The notes under the pieces are model-generated. The model did no database searches. It had not been told where the DNA came from and saw nothing but the letters and a program-made list of their open reading frames with translations. The translations under genes and the position numbers were made by a program. Shown one piece after another: positions 1 to 9,575 of a DNA stretch of 64,000 bases; the stretch's first letter is position 1; the number at the start of each line of letters is the position of its first letter. Source of the DNA: Thalassotalea ponticola (GTDB taxonomy: Bacteria; Pseudomonadota; Gammaproteobacteria; Enterobacterales; Alteromonadaceae); assembly GCF_041379045.1 (NCBI RefSeq), contig NZ_CP166871.1, forward strand, positions 434,001 through 498,000, in the 5' to 3' direction.

Positions 1-226
1 TGATCACTGCAACAGCAACCCCGTTTTGAGACAAGGCCTTAATTCCAAAACCGTCTTTGGTGTTAAATGCCTTTAACTCTTCGGAGTCATTGCCTAGATA
101 AATACGGCCATCTGAAAAAACACCATCGATGTCACAGACTAATAGTTTTACCTTCTTTGCTGCCGTTAAAACTCGCTCATCAACATTGCCGTATAGGGTG
201 TTGAATAATGCATTAACCGTACTCAC
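1..226 (-). CDS. kdsC: 3-deoxy-D-manno-octulosonate 8-phosphate phosphatase KdsC (5' part only)
   Basis: HAD-superfamily phosphatase that removes phosphate from KDO-8-P to give free KDO for the LPS inner core, in the cytoplasm. Only the first 75 codons are present; the gene runs off the left edge. The protein reads LLVCDIDGVFSDGRIYLG, the DxDG motif I carrying the nucleophile and acid/base aspartates, followed by EELKAFNTKDGFGI, which is characteristic of KdsC. The start is a GTG whose first base is the last base of the kdsD stop codon (TAGTG), indicating translational coupling. The order yrbG-kdsD-kdsC matches E. coli, where lptC, lptA and lptB follow; those would lie outside the window. Confidence 0.93.
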   Translation of the reverse strand, partial: MSTVNALFNTLYGNVDERVLTAAKKVKLLVCDIDGVFSDGRIYLGNDSEELKAFNTKDGFGIKALSQNGVAVAVI

Positions 227-1206
227 TACAATACTCCAGCTTTTAATAGATCATGCATGTTCATGGCACCGATCGGTTGTTGTTGATCGTTCACCACGAC
301 CAAGCCATTAATGCTATTGTCTTCCATCAATTTTAGTCCTTCAGCTGCCAGCATTCCTTGCTTGGCGACGACAGGGTGCTTGGTCATCACCTCGTGGATG
401 GACACTTGATGAAAGTCGAGTTGTGCGTCGAGAATTCGACGCAAGTCCCCGTCGGTAAACAAGCCGACGAGCGTGCCGTGGTCATCGACCACTGTCGTCA
501 TTCCCAAGCCCTTTTGCGTCATTTCAACCAAGGCATCTTTAATTTTACACTGGTAGTTAATTTTAGGCAGTAAATCACCGCTGTGCATGACATCGTCTAG
601 ACGCAATAGCAATCGCCTACCTAGGCTTCCTCCCGGATGAGATAGGGCAAAATCATCAGCGGTAAAGCCTCGGGCGTTGAGTAGGGCAACGGCTAGTGCA
701 TCGCCCATAACTAAAGTTGCCGTAGTACTTGACGTTGGTGCTAAGCCCAAAGGGCACGCTTCGCGAGGCACTTTAATGCAGATATGTACATCGCTCAATG
801 TGGCTAGTGTAGACTGCGTGTTACCCGACATACCAATGAGGTGTGCACCGATGCGCTTAATAATAGGAATGATGGCTAGCAGTTCCGAGGTTTCCCCAGA
901 ATTAGATATGGCCAGTACCACATCTGCGCTCGTGACCATGCCCAAGTCGCCGTGACTGGCTTCACCCGGATGGACAAAAAATGCCGGTGTACCGGTGCTC
1001 GCCAACGTTGCCGCGATTTTGCCTCCAACGTGTCCAGACTTGCCCATGCCGATCACGATCACCCGTCCTGTGCACTCGTACATGAGCTGGCACGCTCGAG
1101 CAAAATGCTCGTCGACGTAGCGTGTTAAGTTGCTAATTGCTTCGCGCTCAATAGCAATAACCTCGGATGCGATTTCAATAAACTGGTTGGCCGTAGGCAT
1201 ACTCAT
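226..1206 (-). CDS. kdsD: D-arabinose 5-phosphate isomerase KdsD
   Basis: Converts ribulose 5-phosphate to arabinose 5-phosphate, the first dedicated step of KDO synthesis for LPS. It has an N-terminal SIS domain with GMGKSGHVGGKIAATLAS and HPGEASHGDLGM (residues about 50-95), the ALSHPGGSLGRRLL segment, and two C-terminal CBS domains (about 205-326). Length is about 326 residues against 328 in E. coli. I chose the ATG at 1206; a TTG at 1212 and an ATG at 1200 are possible, and none has a strong ribosome binding site. The gene follows the antiporter gene with only a few bases between and overlaps kdsC by one base, so the three are probably one operon. Confidence 0.95.
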   Translation of the reverse strand: MSMPTANQFIEIASEVIAIEREAISNLTRYVDEHFARACQLMYECTGRVIVIGMGKSGHVGGKIAATLASTGTPAFFVHPGEASHGDLGMVTSADVVLAISNSGETSELLAIIPIIKRIGAHLIGMSGNTQSTLATLSDVHICIKVPREACPLGLAPTSSTTATLVMGDALAVALLNARGFTADDFALSHPGGSLGRRLLLRLDDVMHSGDLLPKINYQCKIKDALVEMTQKGLGMTTVVDDHGTLVGLFTDGDLRRILDAQLDFHQVSIHEVMTKHPVVAKQGMLAAEGLKLMEDNSINGLVVVNDQQQPIGAMNMHDLLKAGVL

Positions 1207-1213
1207 TCTCAAA

Positions 1214-2182
1214 TCAACTAAAAATTAAATACTGATAGACAATAAAGGTCGTCAACAATACACCACCTTTTACGCGCGTAATGCGAAATTGTCCCTGGCG
1301 ACTAAAGCACAATAACAGCAACAAAATGGTTAATGCCATCATATATGGAACGTCTCGGCTGGCAACATCACTGTCGACGCTACCCGGCGCGATGATACCT
1401 GGTAAACTTAACACAGCGAGAATATTAAAGATATTTGAGCCGATAATATTACCTAATGCCAGATCATCTTCTTTTTTAATAATACTCATAATACTTGCCG
1501 CTAACTCGGGTAAACTGGTACCTATGGCAATGATGGTTAGGCCAATAACCAAATCACTCATACCGAGTGCTTTGGCAATGACGGTCGCGGAGTCAACGAG
1601 GTAGTTAGCGCTTAGTGGCAATAAAACAAGACCAAAAATCAACCACGCTATAGCGACACCTGTGTTGACGTTATCGGGGATGTCTTGTTCTGCTTCCGCA
1701 ATCATCGGGTCTACGGCGAGGTTTTGTCCGGCTTGTTTTATACTCACCATCAACAAGCTTGCAATAAAGACAATAAAACCCGCCATCAACACCATGCCTT
1801 CGAACCAAGAGAAGTGCAAGTTATAGAGCATTACGCTGGCGATAAAGGTAACCGAAAGTAAAATAGGGAGTTCGCGTTTTAGCGTCATTGAAGAGACGAT
1901 TAAAGGCTTACACAATGCGGTTAAGCCGAGTACTAACGCGATGTTGGTAATATTTGAGCCAAGCGCGTTGCCAATAGCGGTATCGGGGCTACCTTGTAAG
2001 GCCGCCGTCGCCGCGACCATCATTTCCGGTGCCGAAGAGCCCATCGCGACAATGGTCAAACCAATGATCATCGGCGCAATACCAAAGTTGCGGGCTATTG
2101 CCGCTGCGCCATAAACAAACTTATCTGCGCTGTAAATTAACGCGAATAGAGAAATTATTAGAATGATTACTTCGATTAACAT
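1214..2182 (-). CDS. yrbG: Calcium/sodium antiporter family inner-membrane protein (YrbG type)
   Basis: Member of the calcium/cation antiporter superfamily, 322 residues with about ten hydrophobic segments. The two inverted alpha-repeats are visible as GSSAPEMMVAATAAL near residue 48 and GTSLPELAASIMSI near residue 220, each followed by a GNxxGSNxxN motif (GNALGSNITNIA and GNIIGSNIFNIL). These repeats form the ion-binding centre in this family. The gene leads the leftward yrbG-kdsD-kdsC operon, as in E. coli, although no link between cation exchange and KDO synthesis is established. The ATG is preceded by GGAG at a good distance. Which cation it carries cannot be told from the sequence. Confidence 0.9.
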   Translation of the reverse strand: MLIEVIILIISLFALIYSADKFVYGAAAIARNFGIAPMIIGLTIVAMGSSAPEMMVAATAALQGSPDTAIGNALGSNITNIALVLGLTALCKPLIVSSMTLKRELPILLSVTFIASVMLYNLHFSWFEGMVLMAGFIVFIASLLMVSIKQAGQNLAVDPMIAEAEQDIPDNVNTGVAIAWLIFGLVLLPLSANYLVDSATVIAKALGMSDLVIGLTIIAIGTSLPELAASIMSIIKKEDDLALGNIIGSNIFNILAVLSLPGIIAPGSVDSDVASRDVPYMMALTILLLLLCFSRQGQFRITRVKGGVLLTTFIVYQYLIFS

Positions 2183-2382
2183 CTATTACTCCAAAAAACT
2201 AATCCTTAAATTTTCGCTGTTAATGAGCCAAATTAAAAGAGATAAAGCATAAATAACTGTATTTTTTGTAAAACAGTGGACTTTTCTGGCAAGCGTGGGA
2301 CGACGCGACCACCTCAATTTAAATAAATCTGGCAAAAACTAGAAATAGCAATAAGCTTTTAAGCAAGCTGATACCATTTTTA

Positions 2383-2418
2383 CCATCAGTACATACGTCG
2401 CAGCGTATGTACTGATGG
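2383..2418 (+). repeat. Perfect 15-bp inverted repeat (5' leader hairpin) before Tsx-like gene 1
   Basis: CCATCAGTACATACG, a six-base loop TCGCAG, then CGTATGTACTGATGG: all 15 pairs are Watson-Crick. It ends five bases before the AGAGGA ribosome binding site (2424-2429) of the gene starting at 2436. No U-run follows, so it is not an intrinsic terminator. It could be a stabilising or regulatory 5'UTR hairpin, or an operator for a dimeric regulator. Confidence 0.8.
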
Positions 2419-2435
2419 CGATCAGAGGATCTATT

Positions 2436-3245
2436 ATGAAACACCCGTTGATTACCTTAGCTTTGTCACTATCACTGGCTACCCCCGCAGTTAACGCTGA
2501 ACAGCTGTATGGTTTTGCTGATTTCTCGATTAACTTTTTAGACTGGACTGAAAAGGCGGAAGACCGAACCGATCCTGATATTGGCGGGTTTGGTGGTCCC
2601 AAAGAAGATTTTTTCTACATTGAAGTCGAAGGTGGTGCCGGCTTTGATTGGGGTGATCTCTATGGTTTTTTTGACGTTGAAAATCCCAACAACAGTCGCA
2701 ACTACGGGCAATTCTCTGAAGACGCCGGTGCAACCGATGGCTTTCGCTATGCGATGAAAGGCAGTATTGCGGTCAATATCGGCCAAAGTAACTGGAATTA
2801 TTACTCTCACTTTTACAGTTTTTCTGAAGCATCAAATGGCTTTTTTGATCAAAACTTTGTGTTGGGTGTCAGTTACGATGTGTACACCGATTGGGGTTTT
2901 TGGATGAAACCTTTTATCGGCTTGCACATTGAAAATCAAACCTTTACTGGTTCGGGGGCCAATGGCTACATGTTCGGTTGGGTATTGGGTTATGACTTTA
3001 CAATAGGCGAGCAAAAGTTTGCCATAACTCAGTGGCATGAAACTGAATTTGCCCGTCGAGACCAATTTCGTTCTAACGGCACCGATTATCGGCTAAACGA
3101 AACCGGGTACAACGGTGCGGTAGCGCTTTGGTGGCACCTATCGCCGAAGTTTACCACAGGCTTTCAATACCGCTATGCAGATCACAAACTCGGCACAGCG
3201 GCTTACCACGATGCGCTGATCTACACCCTCAAGTATAATTTTTAG
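2436..3245 (+). CDS. Tsx/OmpK-family nucleoside-specific outer-membrane channel, copy 1
   Basis: 269 residues with a signal peptide (KHPLITLALSLSLATPAVNA, cleavage before EQLYGF) and a C-terminal aromatic residue (KYNF) typical of outer-membrane beta barrels. The mature part has alternating aromatic strands and the motifs GGAGFDWGDLYGFFD and KFAITQWHETEF, which place it with the Tsx/OmpK channel family (nucleoside-specific porins; OmpK is a vibrio phage receptor). I start at 2436, not the in-frame ATG at 2415, because AGAGGA lies six bases upstream and the signal peptide starts cleanly. By eye the mature protein is about three quarters identical to its neighbour at 3606. Substrate is inferred from the family only. 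Confidence 0.85.
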   Translation: MKHPLITLALSLSLATPAVNAEQLYGFADFSINFLDWTEKAEDRTDPDIGGFGGPKEDFFYIEVEGGAGFDWGDLYGFFDVENPNNSRNYGQFSEDAGATDGFRYAMKGSIAVNIGQSNWNYYSHFYSFSEASNGFFDQNFVLGVSYDVYTDWGFWMKPFIGLHIENQTFTGSGANGYMFGWVLGYDFTIGEQKFAITQWHETEFARRDQFRSNGTDYRLNETGYNGAVALWWHLSPKFTTGFQYRYADHKLGTAAYHDALIYTLKYNF

Positions 3246-3605
3246 CGTTAACACTCGCGCTATCTGCTAATTTTTGCAGGTGGCGCGGCTATATTCCCTA
3301 TCTCTAATTCGAACAAAATCCATATCAAAAGATCAACGTTTCCTAACAAACCAGCTCAAATTTCGCAACACAAACTTAACTTCCCCACTTAAATTGTAGC
3401 GATATGTAACTGTAAAATGCGATTAAGTATCTGTTAGTTGGATTTTTATTAAATTTTAGTGAACGCTAAGCGTCTTTCGTTAACACTTAATCACACTAAA
3501 AAGATAGCTGTACATTAAATAATCATTACAATGCGCATCGAATTTGAAGCGGTAGGTGATTATCCCAATGACCTGCCTACTATTTAGTAATAGTGAGAAA
3601 GTAAA
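3246..3605 (+). other. Intergenic leader of Tsx-like gene 2
   Basis: AT-rich region of 360 bases with no recognisable gene. No clear terminator follows copy 1. A hairpin at 3551-3577 (GGTAGGT pairing with ACCTGCC, plus ATT/AAT inside, loop ATCCC, one G-U pair and one mismatch) lies 28 bases before the start codon at 3606. The ribosome binding site (GAGAAAG) is weak. The length suggests that copy 2 has its own promoter; I cannot point to convincing -35/-10 elements. Confidence 0.5.
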
Positions 3606-4409
3606 ATGCGTAAATTGGCTATTGCATTAGCGGCAACCATGGCAGTAACACCAGCGTTAGCTGAACAGTACTATGGTTTTGCGGATATTTCAGTTAACTA
3701 CCTCGACTGGACAAATAAAACCGAAGATCTAACCAATCCAGATATCGGTGGTTTCGGTGGCGCAAAAGAAGACTTCTTTTTCTTAGAACTTGAAGGTGGT
3801 GCTGGCTTTGATTGGGGTGATGTATACGGTTTTATCGACCTAGAAAACCCACAAAATGTTAGCAATAAAGGTCAATTCTCTGAAGATGGCGGTGCAACCG
3901 ACGGTTTCCGTATCGCAGCGAAAGGCTCAATTGCAGCTAATATTGGTAAGTCTAACTGGAACTACTACGGTCACGTTTACTCGTTTACCGAAGCATCAAA
4001 TGGTTTTTACGATCAAAACGTGGTGTTAGGTGTTAGCTACGATTTATTCACTGACTTTGGTCTTTGGGTTAAGCCGTTTTTTGGTGCTCATATTGAGAAC
4101 CAAACATTTGCAGGCTCAGGTTTCAACGGCTTCATGGCAGGTTATGTATTAGGTTACGATTTCATGTTAGGTGAGCAAAAATTTGCAATCACCCAGTGGC
4201 ACGAAACTGAATTTGGTCGCAAAGATCAATTCCGTAGCAATGGTACCGAGCATACCTTGAACTCAGTTGGTCACAACGGTGCTGTGTCATTGTGGTGGCA
4301 CGCGAACCAGAAGCTAACGCTTGGTGTGCAATACCGTTATGCGGATCACAAGTTAGGTACAGCAGCGTATCACGATGCAACTATCTTTACCGCAAAATAC
4401 AACTTCTAA
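3606..4409 (+). CDS. Tsx/OmpK-family nucleoside-specific outer-membrane channel, copy 2
   Basis: 267 residues: signal peptide RKLAIALAATMAVTPALA, mature start EQYYGFADIS, beta-barrel pattern to the C-terminal KYNF. It is a close paralogue of the preceding gene, colinear without gaps, and shares blocks such as KFAITQWHETEF and QYRYADHKLGTAAYHDA. Its codon choice looks more uniform and translation-optimised (frequent GGT, GTT, AAC, GCA) than that of copy 1, which suggests higher expression. A strong bidirectional terminator follows directly. Function as a nucleoside channel is inferred from the family; a different small substrate or a role as phage receptor is possible. Confidence 0.85.
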   Translation: MRKLAIALAATMAVTPALAEQYYGFADISVNYLDWTNKTEDLTNPDIGGFGGAKEDFFFLELEGGAGFDWGDVYGFIDLENPQNVSNKGQFSEDGGATDGFRIAAKGSIAANIGKSNWNYYGHVYSFTEASNGFYDQNVVLGVSYDLFTDFGLWVKPFFGAHIENQTFAGSGFNGFMAGYVLGYDFMLGEQKFAITQWHETEFGRKDQFRSNGTEHTLNSVGHNGAVSLWWHANQKLTLGVQYRYADHKLGTAAYHDATIFTAKYNF

Positions 4410-4431
4410 GTCAAGTTGTTAATGAACAAAT

Positions 4432-4457
4432 AAAAAGGCGCTATTAGCGCCTTTTTT
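4432..4457 (+). terminator. Bidirectional intrinsic terminator after Tsx-like gene 2
   Basis: AAAAAGGCGC, loop TATTA, GCGCCTTTTTT: a ten-pair stem with T-runs on both strands. It serves the rightward channel gene and could also end a leftward transcript from the small frame at 4464-4634. Confidence 0.92.
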
Positions 4458-4463
4458 GTTGTT

Positions 4464-4634
4464 TTAATCAGGCAATGCCGCACAGTTCAAATACGCCCTA
4501 GCGAAAAAATCAACAGCCCCTAAGCCAGCTAACATGTTGTCTGTATCCACGGCTATTAAACAGTCATTTTCGCTTATCTTTGAACTAATCACTGATTTCG
4601 CACTCTCAACCTCGGTAAATTTGTCGCACGCCAT
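4464..4634 (-). CDS. Possible small protein of 56 residues, unrecognised
   Basis: An open frame of 57 codons on the minus strand from an ATG at 4634 to a TAA at 4464-4466. The product is acidic and well mixed, beginning MACDKFTEVESAKSVISSKI and ending AYLNCAALPD, with three cysteines and no clear membrane segment. It ends just before the bidirectional terminator at 4432-4457, as a real gene would. Against it: no convincing ribosome binding site, short length, and no family I recognise. Treat as a candidate only. Confidence 0.35.
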   Translation of the reverse strand: MACDKFTEVESAKSVISSKISENDCLIAVDTDNMLAGLGAVDFFARAYLNCAALPD

Positions 4635-4796
4635 AAAAATCTAAACGGATTTGTTTAAAGTTAATACAACCATTCGCTTTTTTCGAATACATTAGGCATA
4701 AATTGATAATATATAACGAATTATCGTTGAATTTATAATGCGAACTAAATACACCTGCGGTAACATTAGCGGATTAACCAGTGATAACAAGTGACC
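4635..4796 (+). promoter_or_regulatory. Upstream region of the mla operon
   Basis: AT-rich DNA before mlaF. A consensus -10-like TATAAT lies at 4734-4739, without a good -35 at 16-18 bases; other AT-rich -10-like strings lie at 4705-4716. This is the only space for the mlaFEDCB promoter, so one is probably here, but I cannot fix the start site. Confidence 0.4.
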
Positions 4797-5597
4797 ATGG
4801 AAAACCTAGTAGAGATTAAAAACTTAAGCTTTTATCGTGGCGAACGTTGTATCTATGACGATATTAGTTTGACCATTCCAAAAGGCAAAGTGACGGCGAT
4901 CATGGGGCCTAGTGGCATAGGTAAAACCACGCTATTGCGCTTGATTGGTGGTCAGTTAAAACCACAGCGTGGGCAGATATTGTTTGCAGATGAGGACATT
5001 CCGACACTTTCTCGCCGTGATTTATACAGGTTGCGAAAAAAAATCAGTATGCTTTTCCAGTCGGGCGCATTGTTTAGCGACATGAGCGTGTTTGATAACG
5101 TCGCCTTTCCCATTCGCGAACACAGTCAACTTCCCGAAGATATTATCGAAAAAATGGTGATGATGAAGTTGGAAGTCGTCGGTTTGCGCGGAGCCATGGA
5201 GCTGTTTCCCAGTGAGCTGTCTGGCGGCATGGCAAGACGAGCAGCACTCGCTAGAGCCATAGCCCTTGATCCCGAGTTGATTTTATACGACGAACCATTC
5301 GCAGGCCAAGACCCCATATCTATGGGGGTGATTGTGCGCTTAATTCGCGATTTAAGCGACGCATTGGGATTGACGTCGGTAGTCGTGTCACATGATGTAA
5401 AGGAAGTCATGAGTATCGCTGATTATATTTATATCATTGCAGACAAACGCATTATCGGTCAGGGCACACGGCAACAGATAGAACAGCAACAATCAGAATT
5501 GGTAAAACAGTTCATCAAGGGTGAAGCTGACGGTCCTGTACCATTTCATTACCCCGCGAGTGCGTATCGCGAGCAGTTGTTAGGGAGCGATACGTGA
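4797..5597 (+). CDS. mlaF: Phospholipid ABC transporter ATP-binding protein MlaF
   Basis: Cytoplasmic ATPase of the MlaFEDB inner-membrane complex that moves phospholipids between the outer and inner membranes to keep outer-membrane lipid asymmetry. Walker A is GPSGIGKTT (near residue 40), Q-loop [12 protein letters not shown] signature LSGGMARR, Walker [14 protein letters not shown] and H-loop VVSHD. The C-terminal tail [14 protein letters not shown] is typical of MlaF and contacts MlaB. Start at ATG 4797 gives 266 residues (E. coli 269); a GTG at 4791 is also in frame. It heads the mlaFEDCB-ibaG-murA gene run and its stop overlaps the mlaE start by one base. Confidence 0.96.
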   Translation: MENLVEIKNLSFYRGERCIYDDISLTIPKGKVTAIMGPSGIGKTTLLRLIGGQLKPQRGQILFADEDIPTLSRRDLYRLRKKISMLFQSGALFSDMSVFDNVAFPIREHSQLPEDIIEKMVMMKLEVVGLRGAMELFPSELSGGMARRAALARAIALDPELILYDEPFAGQDPISMGVIVRLIRDLSDALGLTSVVVSHDVKEVMSIADYIYIIADKRIIGQGTRQQIEQQQSELVKQFIKGEADGPVPFHYPASAYREQLLGSDT

Positions 5598-6376
5598 TGT
5601 TAGAAAATTTCGCTTCACTCGGGCGCAAAGTTATCGACGTTGTCGCCGGCTTGGGCCGTGCGTTAATCATGTTGATCTCGGCGTTATGGCACTGGCCAAA
5701 TATTAGAAAGGGCTGGCCGTTATTAGCGAAACAGCTATATTCAGTAGGAGTGTTGTCACTGCTGATTATCGTTGTCTCAGGGACGTTTATCGGTATGGTT
5801 ATTGCGCTTCAGGGCTACACCATATTAATTGATTATGGCGCTGAGGCCAGCCTTGGCCCAATGGTTGCTTTATCGATACTCAGAGAACTCGGTCCTGTTG
5901 TTACCGCCTTGCTCTTTGCCGGACGAGCCGGTTCGGCACTGACTGCGGAGATTGGTTTGATGAAAGCGACTGAGCAATTAAGCAGCATGGAAATGATGGC
6001 CGTAGACCCGCTTAAACGGGTTATTGCGCCTCGATTTTGGGCTGGTTTTATATCAATGCCGCTGTTGGTGGCCATATTCTCGACCGTCGGTATTTTAGGT
6101 GGGCACCTCGTTGGTGTCGACTGGCTTGGGGTTGACTCAGGCACTTATTGGTCTGTGATGCAAGCACAGGTTGACTGGACGGATGACGTACTAAACGGCA
6201 TGATCAAAGCCGTGGTGTTTGCATTTGTGGTCACTTGGGTTGCTGTGTACAAAGGATATGATTGTATTCCAACCTCAGAAGGCATTAGCCGTGCCACAAC
6301 GTCAACGGTGGTTCAGTCTTCTTTGATCGTATTGGGTTTAGATTTTATTTTAACTGCTTTAATGTTTGCGAATTAG
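5597..6376 (+). CDS. mlaE: Phospholipid ABC transporter permease MlaE
   Basis: Membrane permease of the Mla system, about 259 residues with five or six hydrophobic segments. The MlaE/YrbE-family core is clear: [44 protein letters not shown] and [14 protein letters not shown], the last being the cytoplasmic coupling helix that meets MlaF. I start at ATG 5597, whose A is the last base of the mlaF stop TGA (TGATG), so the two are translationally coupled; an in-frame GTG at 5594 would add one residue. The downstream gap to mlaD is 18 bases. Confidence 0.95.
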   Translation: MLENFASLGRKVIDVVAGLGRALIMLISALWHWPNIRKGWPLLAKQLYSVGVLSLLIIVVSGTFIGMVIALQGYTILIDYGAEASLGPMVALSILRELGPVVTALLFAGRAGSALTAEIGLMKATEQLSSMEMMAVDPLKRVIAPRFWAGFISMPLLVAIFSTVGILGGHLVGVDWLGVDSGTYWSVMQAQVDWTDDVLNGMIKAVVFAFVVTWVAVYKGYDCIPTSEGISRATTSTVVQSSLIVLGLDFILTALMFAN

Positions 6377-6394
6377 CGTAGTAGGTATAGTGAC

Positions 6395-6868
6395 ATGATG
6401 TCGAAAAAAATTGAAATAATGGTCGGTGTGTTTGTAGCCTTGGGTATTGCTGCCCTATTAACGCTAGCGTTAAAGGTAGCCGATGCAGGCTTTAGGGGCA
6501 ATGGTGATACGTATCGCTTGTATGCAAAATTTGATAATATTGGTGGCCTGAAAGAGCGCTCGGCGGTTAAAGTTGGTGGCGTTATCGTTGGTCGAGTTGC
6601 CGCAATCGAGCTTGACTCTGGGGATTACATGCCCAAAGTTGCTCTGGATATAGATAGTCGCTACGACGCATTTTCAGAATCGACTTCGATTTCTATTTTA
6701 ACTGCGGGCTTATTGGGCGAACAGTACATAGGGTTAGAGCCCGGCTTTATCGATGAAGACATGGGCATCGGTTTATTGGCTGACGGTGACTTCATTGAAG
6801 ACACTAAGTCGGCCTTAGTATTAGAAGATCTTATTGGCCAATTTTTATTTAGCCAAGACGACAACTAG
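6395..6868 (+). CDS. mlaD: Phospholipid-binding MCE-domain protein MlaD
   Basis: Inner-membrane-anchored periplasmic lipid-binding subunit that forms a hexameric ring on MlaE. 157 residues: an N-terminal membrane helix (IMVGVFVALGIAALLTLALKV) followed by one MCE domain (about 38-117), with LYAKFDNIGGLKERSAVKVGGVIVG as the usual opening (read in two overlapping parts, LYAKFDNIGGLK and SAVKVGGVIVG) and ILTAGLLGEQYIGLEPG toward its end. A short acidic tail follows. There are two adjacent ATG codons at 6395 and 6398; either may start the protein. It sits in the standard mlaFEDCB order. Confidence 0.95.
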   Translation: MMSKKIEIMVGVFVALGIAALLTLALKVADAGFRGNGDTYRLYAKFDNIGGLKERSAVKVGGVIVGRVAAIELDSGDYMPKVALDIDSRYDAFSESTSISILTAGLLGEQYIGLEPGFIDEDMGIGLLADGDFIEDTKSALVLEDLIGQFLFSQDDN

Positions 6869-6886
6869 TTTTAGGAAGAAGAGGTT

Positions 6887-7567
6887 ATGAAATCATTACT
6901 ATTGAGAAGTTTTGCGCTGGTACTTGCATTAGTGAGCAGTGCTGCAATGGCCAAAACAGATGTCGACAAAAGCAACCCTTACGTTATGGTTGAGCAGGTT
7001 GCGCAAATAACATTTGATCGCCTAGCTAAGCAAGAAGCAGACATTCGCGCCAACCCCGAGCTTCTAAAAGATGTGGTCCGCGAAGAGTTGATGCCATATA
7101 TTTTCTATCAATACGCTGGTCTGAAAGTCTTGGGTAACTACGCAAAGCAAGCATCACAACAAGAGCGCCGTGATTTCGTTGCCGCATTTCGCGAGTATTT
7201 GATCACTTCCTATGCACAAGTCTTCACCTTGTACGACAGACAAGCCGTGGTATTTCAACCGGCTAAAGATTTTGCTAACAAGAAAATTGTTATGGTGCCA
7301 GTCGATATTATTGACGAGCAACGACCGCCGATAAACTTACAATTTAAAGTGCGCAAAAACAGCAAGTCTAATCAGTGGCAAGCCTTTGACTTAGTGGCGG
7401 AAGGCGTTAGTTTACTCGACGCTAAACAAAAAGAGCTACGCTCAATTTTGGCGCAAAATGGCGTACCAGAAGTGACTCAAATGCTGATTGAAAAAAGCAA
7501 GCGCCCCATTGTTTTTAAAGACGAAAACGACACTGACGCAAGTAAAAATGCACAGGTTCAGGAGTAA
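6887..7567 (+). CDS. mlaC: Periplasmic phospholipid-binding protein MlaC
   Basis: Soluble periplasmic shuttle that carries phospholipid between the outer-membrane MlaA complex and the inner-membrane MlaFEDB complex. 226 residues with a signal peptide (KSLLLRSFALVLALVSSAAMA, cleavage before KTDVDKSNP). The MlaC/Ttg2 fold is shown by NPYVMVEQVAQITFDRL near the mature N-terminus, AGLKVLGNYAKQASQQERRDF, and WQAFDLVAEGVSLLDAKQKE toward the C-terminus, where the family normally reads W.v.DvvveGvSl. The ribosome binding site AAGAAGAGG lies just upstream of the start. It is followed after five bases by mlaB. Confidence 0.94.
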   Translation: MKSLLLRSFALVLALVSSAAMAKTDVDKSNPYVMVEQVAQITFDRLAKQEADIRANPELLKDVVREELMPYIFYQYAGLKVLGNYAKQASQQERRDFVAAFREYLITSYAQVFTLYDRQAVVFQPAKDFANKKIVMVPVDIIDEQRPPINLQFKVRKNSKSNQWQAFDLVAEGVSLLDAKQKELRSILAQNGVPEVTQMLIEKSKRPIVFKDENDTDASKNAQVQE

Positions 7568-7572
7568 ACACC

Positions 7573-7875
7573 TTGACTCATCAGTTTACAATTGACGAAA
7601 ACCCGCAAGGGATGTTGGCCATCGTCGGAGAACTGACGCGTAAGTCGATTATTGGTAAGCAACAGTCAGTGTATGAGGATATCCTTGCTAAATACCAACA
7701 AGGTATTGATCTGTCGAAACTTAATAAAATTGATACAGCTGGGCTTGCTTGGCTGTTGTCGCTCTATCAATGTGCGCTGCAAAAACAAATCACAATTAAC
7801 TATTCCCAAGCACCTAGCGAATTAGTTAAACTGGCGACTTTAAGTCGAGTAAATGAATTGCTAGCACTGAGCTAA
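7573..7875 (+). CDS. mlaB: STAS-domain subunit MlaB
   Basis: Small cytoplasmic STAS-domain protein that binds MlaF and is needed for assembly and activity of the Mla transporter. 100 residues. The STAS core is visible: strand MLAIVGELTR, then GIDLSKLNKIDTAGLAWLLSLYQ, where DTAGL corresponds to the DSxGL loop of anti-sigma-antagonist STAS proteins, and a C-terminal helix. The start is an unusual TTG at 7573, nine bases after AGGAG (7559-7563), which lies at the end of mlaC; the next in-frame ATG at 7612 would remove the first strand. Final gene of the mla set. Confidence 0.9.
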   Translation: MTHQFTIDENPQGMLAIVGELTRKSIIGKQQSVYEDILAKYQQGIDLSKLNKIDTAGLAWLLSLYQCALQKQITINYSQAPSELVKLATLSRVNELLALS

Positions 7876-7928
7876 GTGTCCGCTTTCAAAGCCTGATTAG
7901 GCACTAACTAGATACTGGAGAAGTCACT

Positions 7929-9478
<1,550 letters not shown>

Positions 9479-9496
9479 CGACATCGTTATATCATT

Positions 9497-9526
9497 AAAA
9501 AGAGCAGCCTGTAGGCTGCTCTTTTT
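9497..9526 (+). terminator. Intrinsic terminator after murA
   Basis: AAAAAGAGCAGCC, loop TGTA, GGCTGCTCTTTTT: a 13-pair stem with a T-run, ending the mla-ibaG-murA transcription unit. Confidence 0.93.
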
Positions 9527-9575
9527 GTTTAATACGTACTCTGTTATTAGTATTCGATCGCTTCAGTATCTCGAA

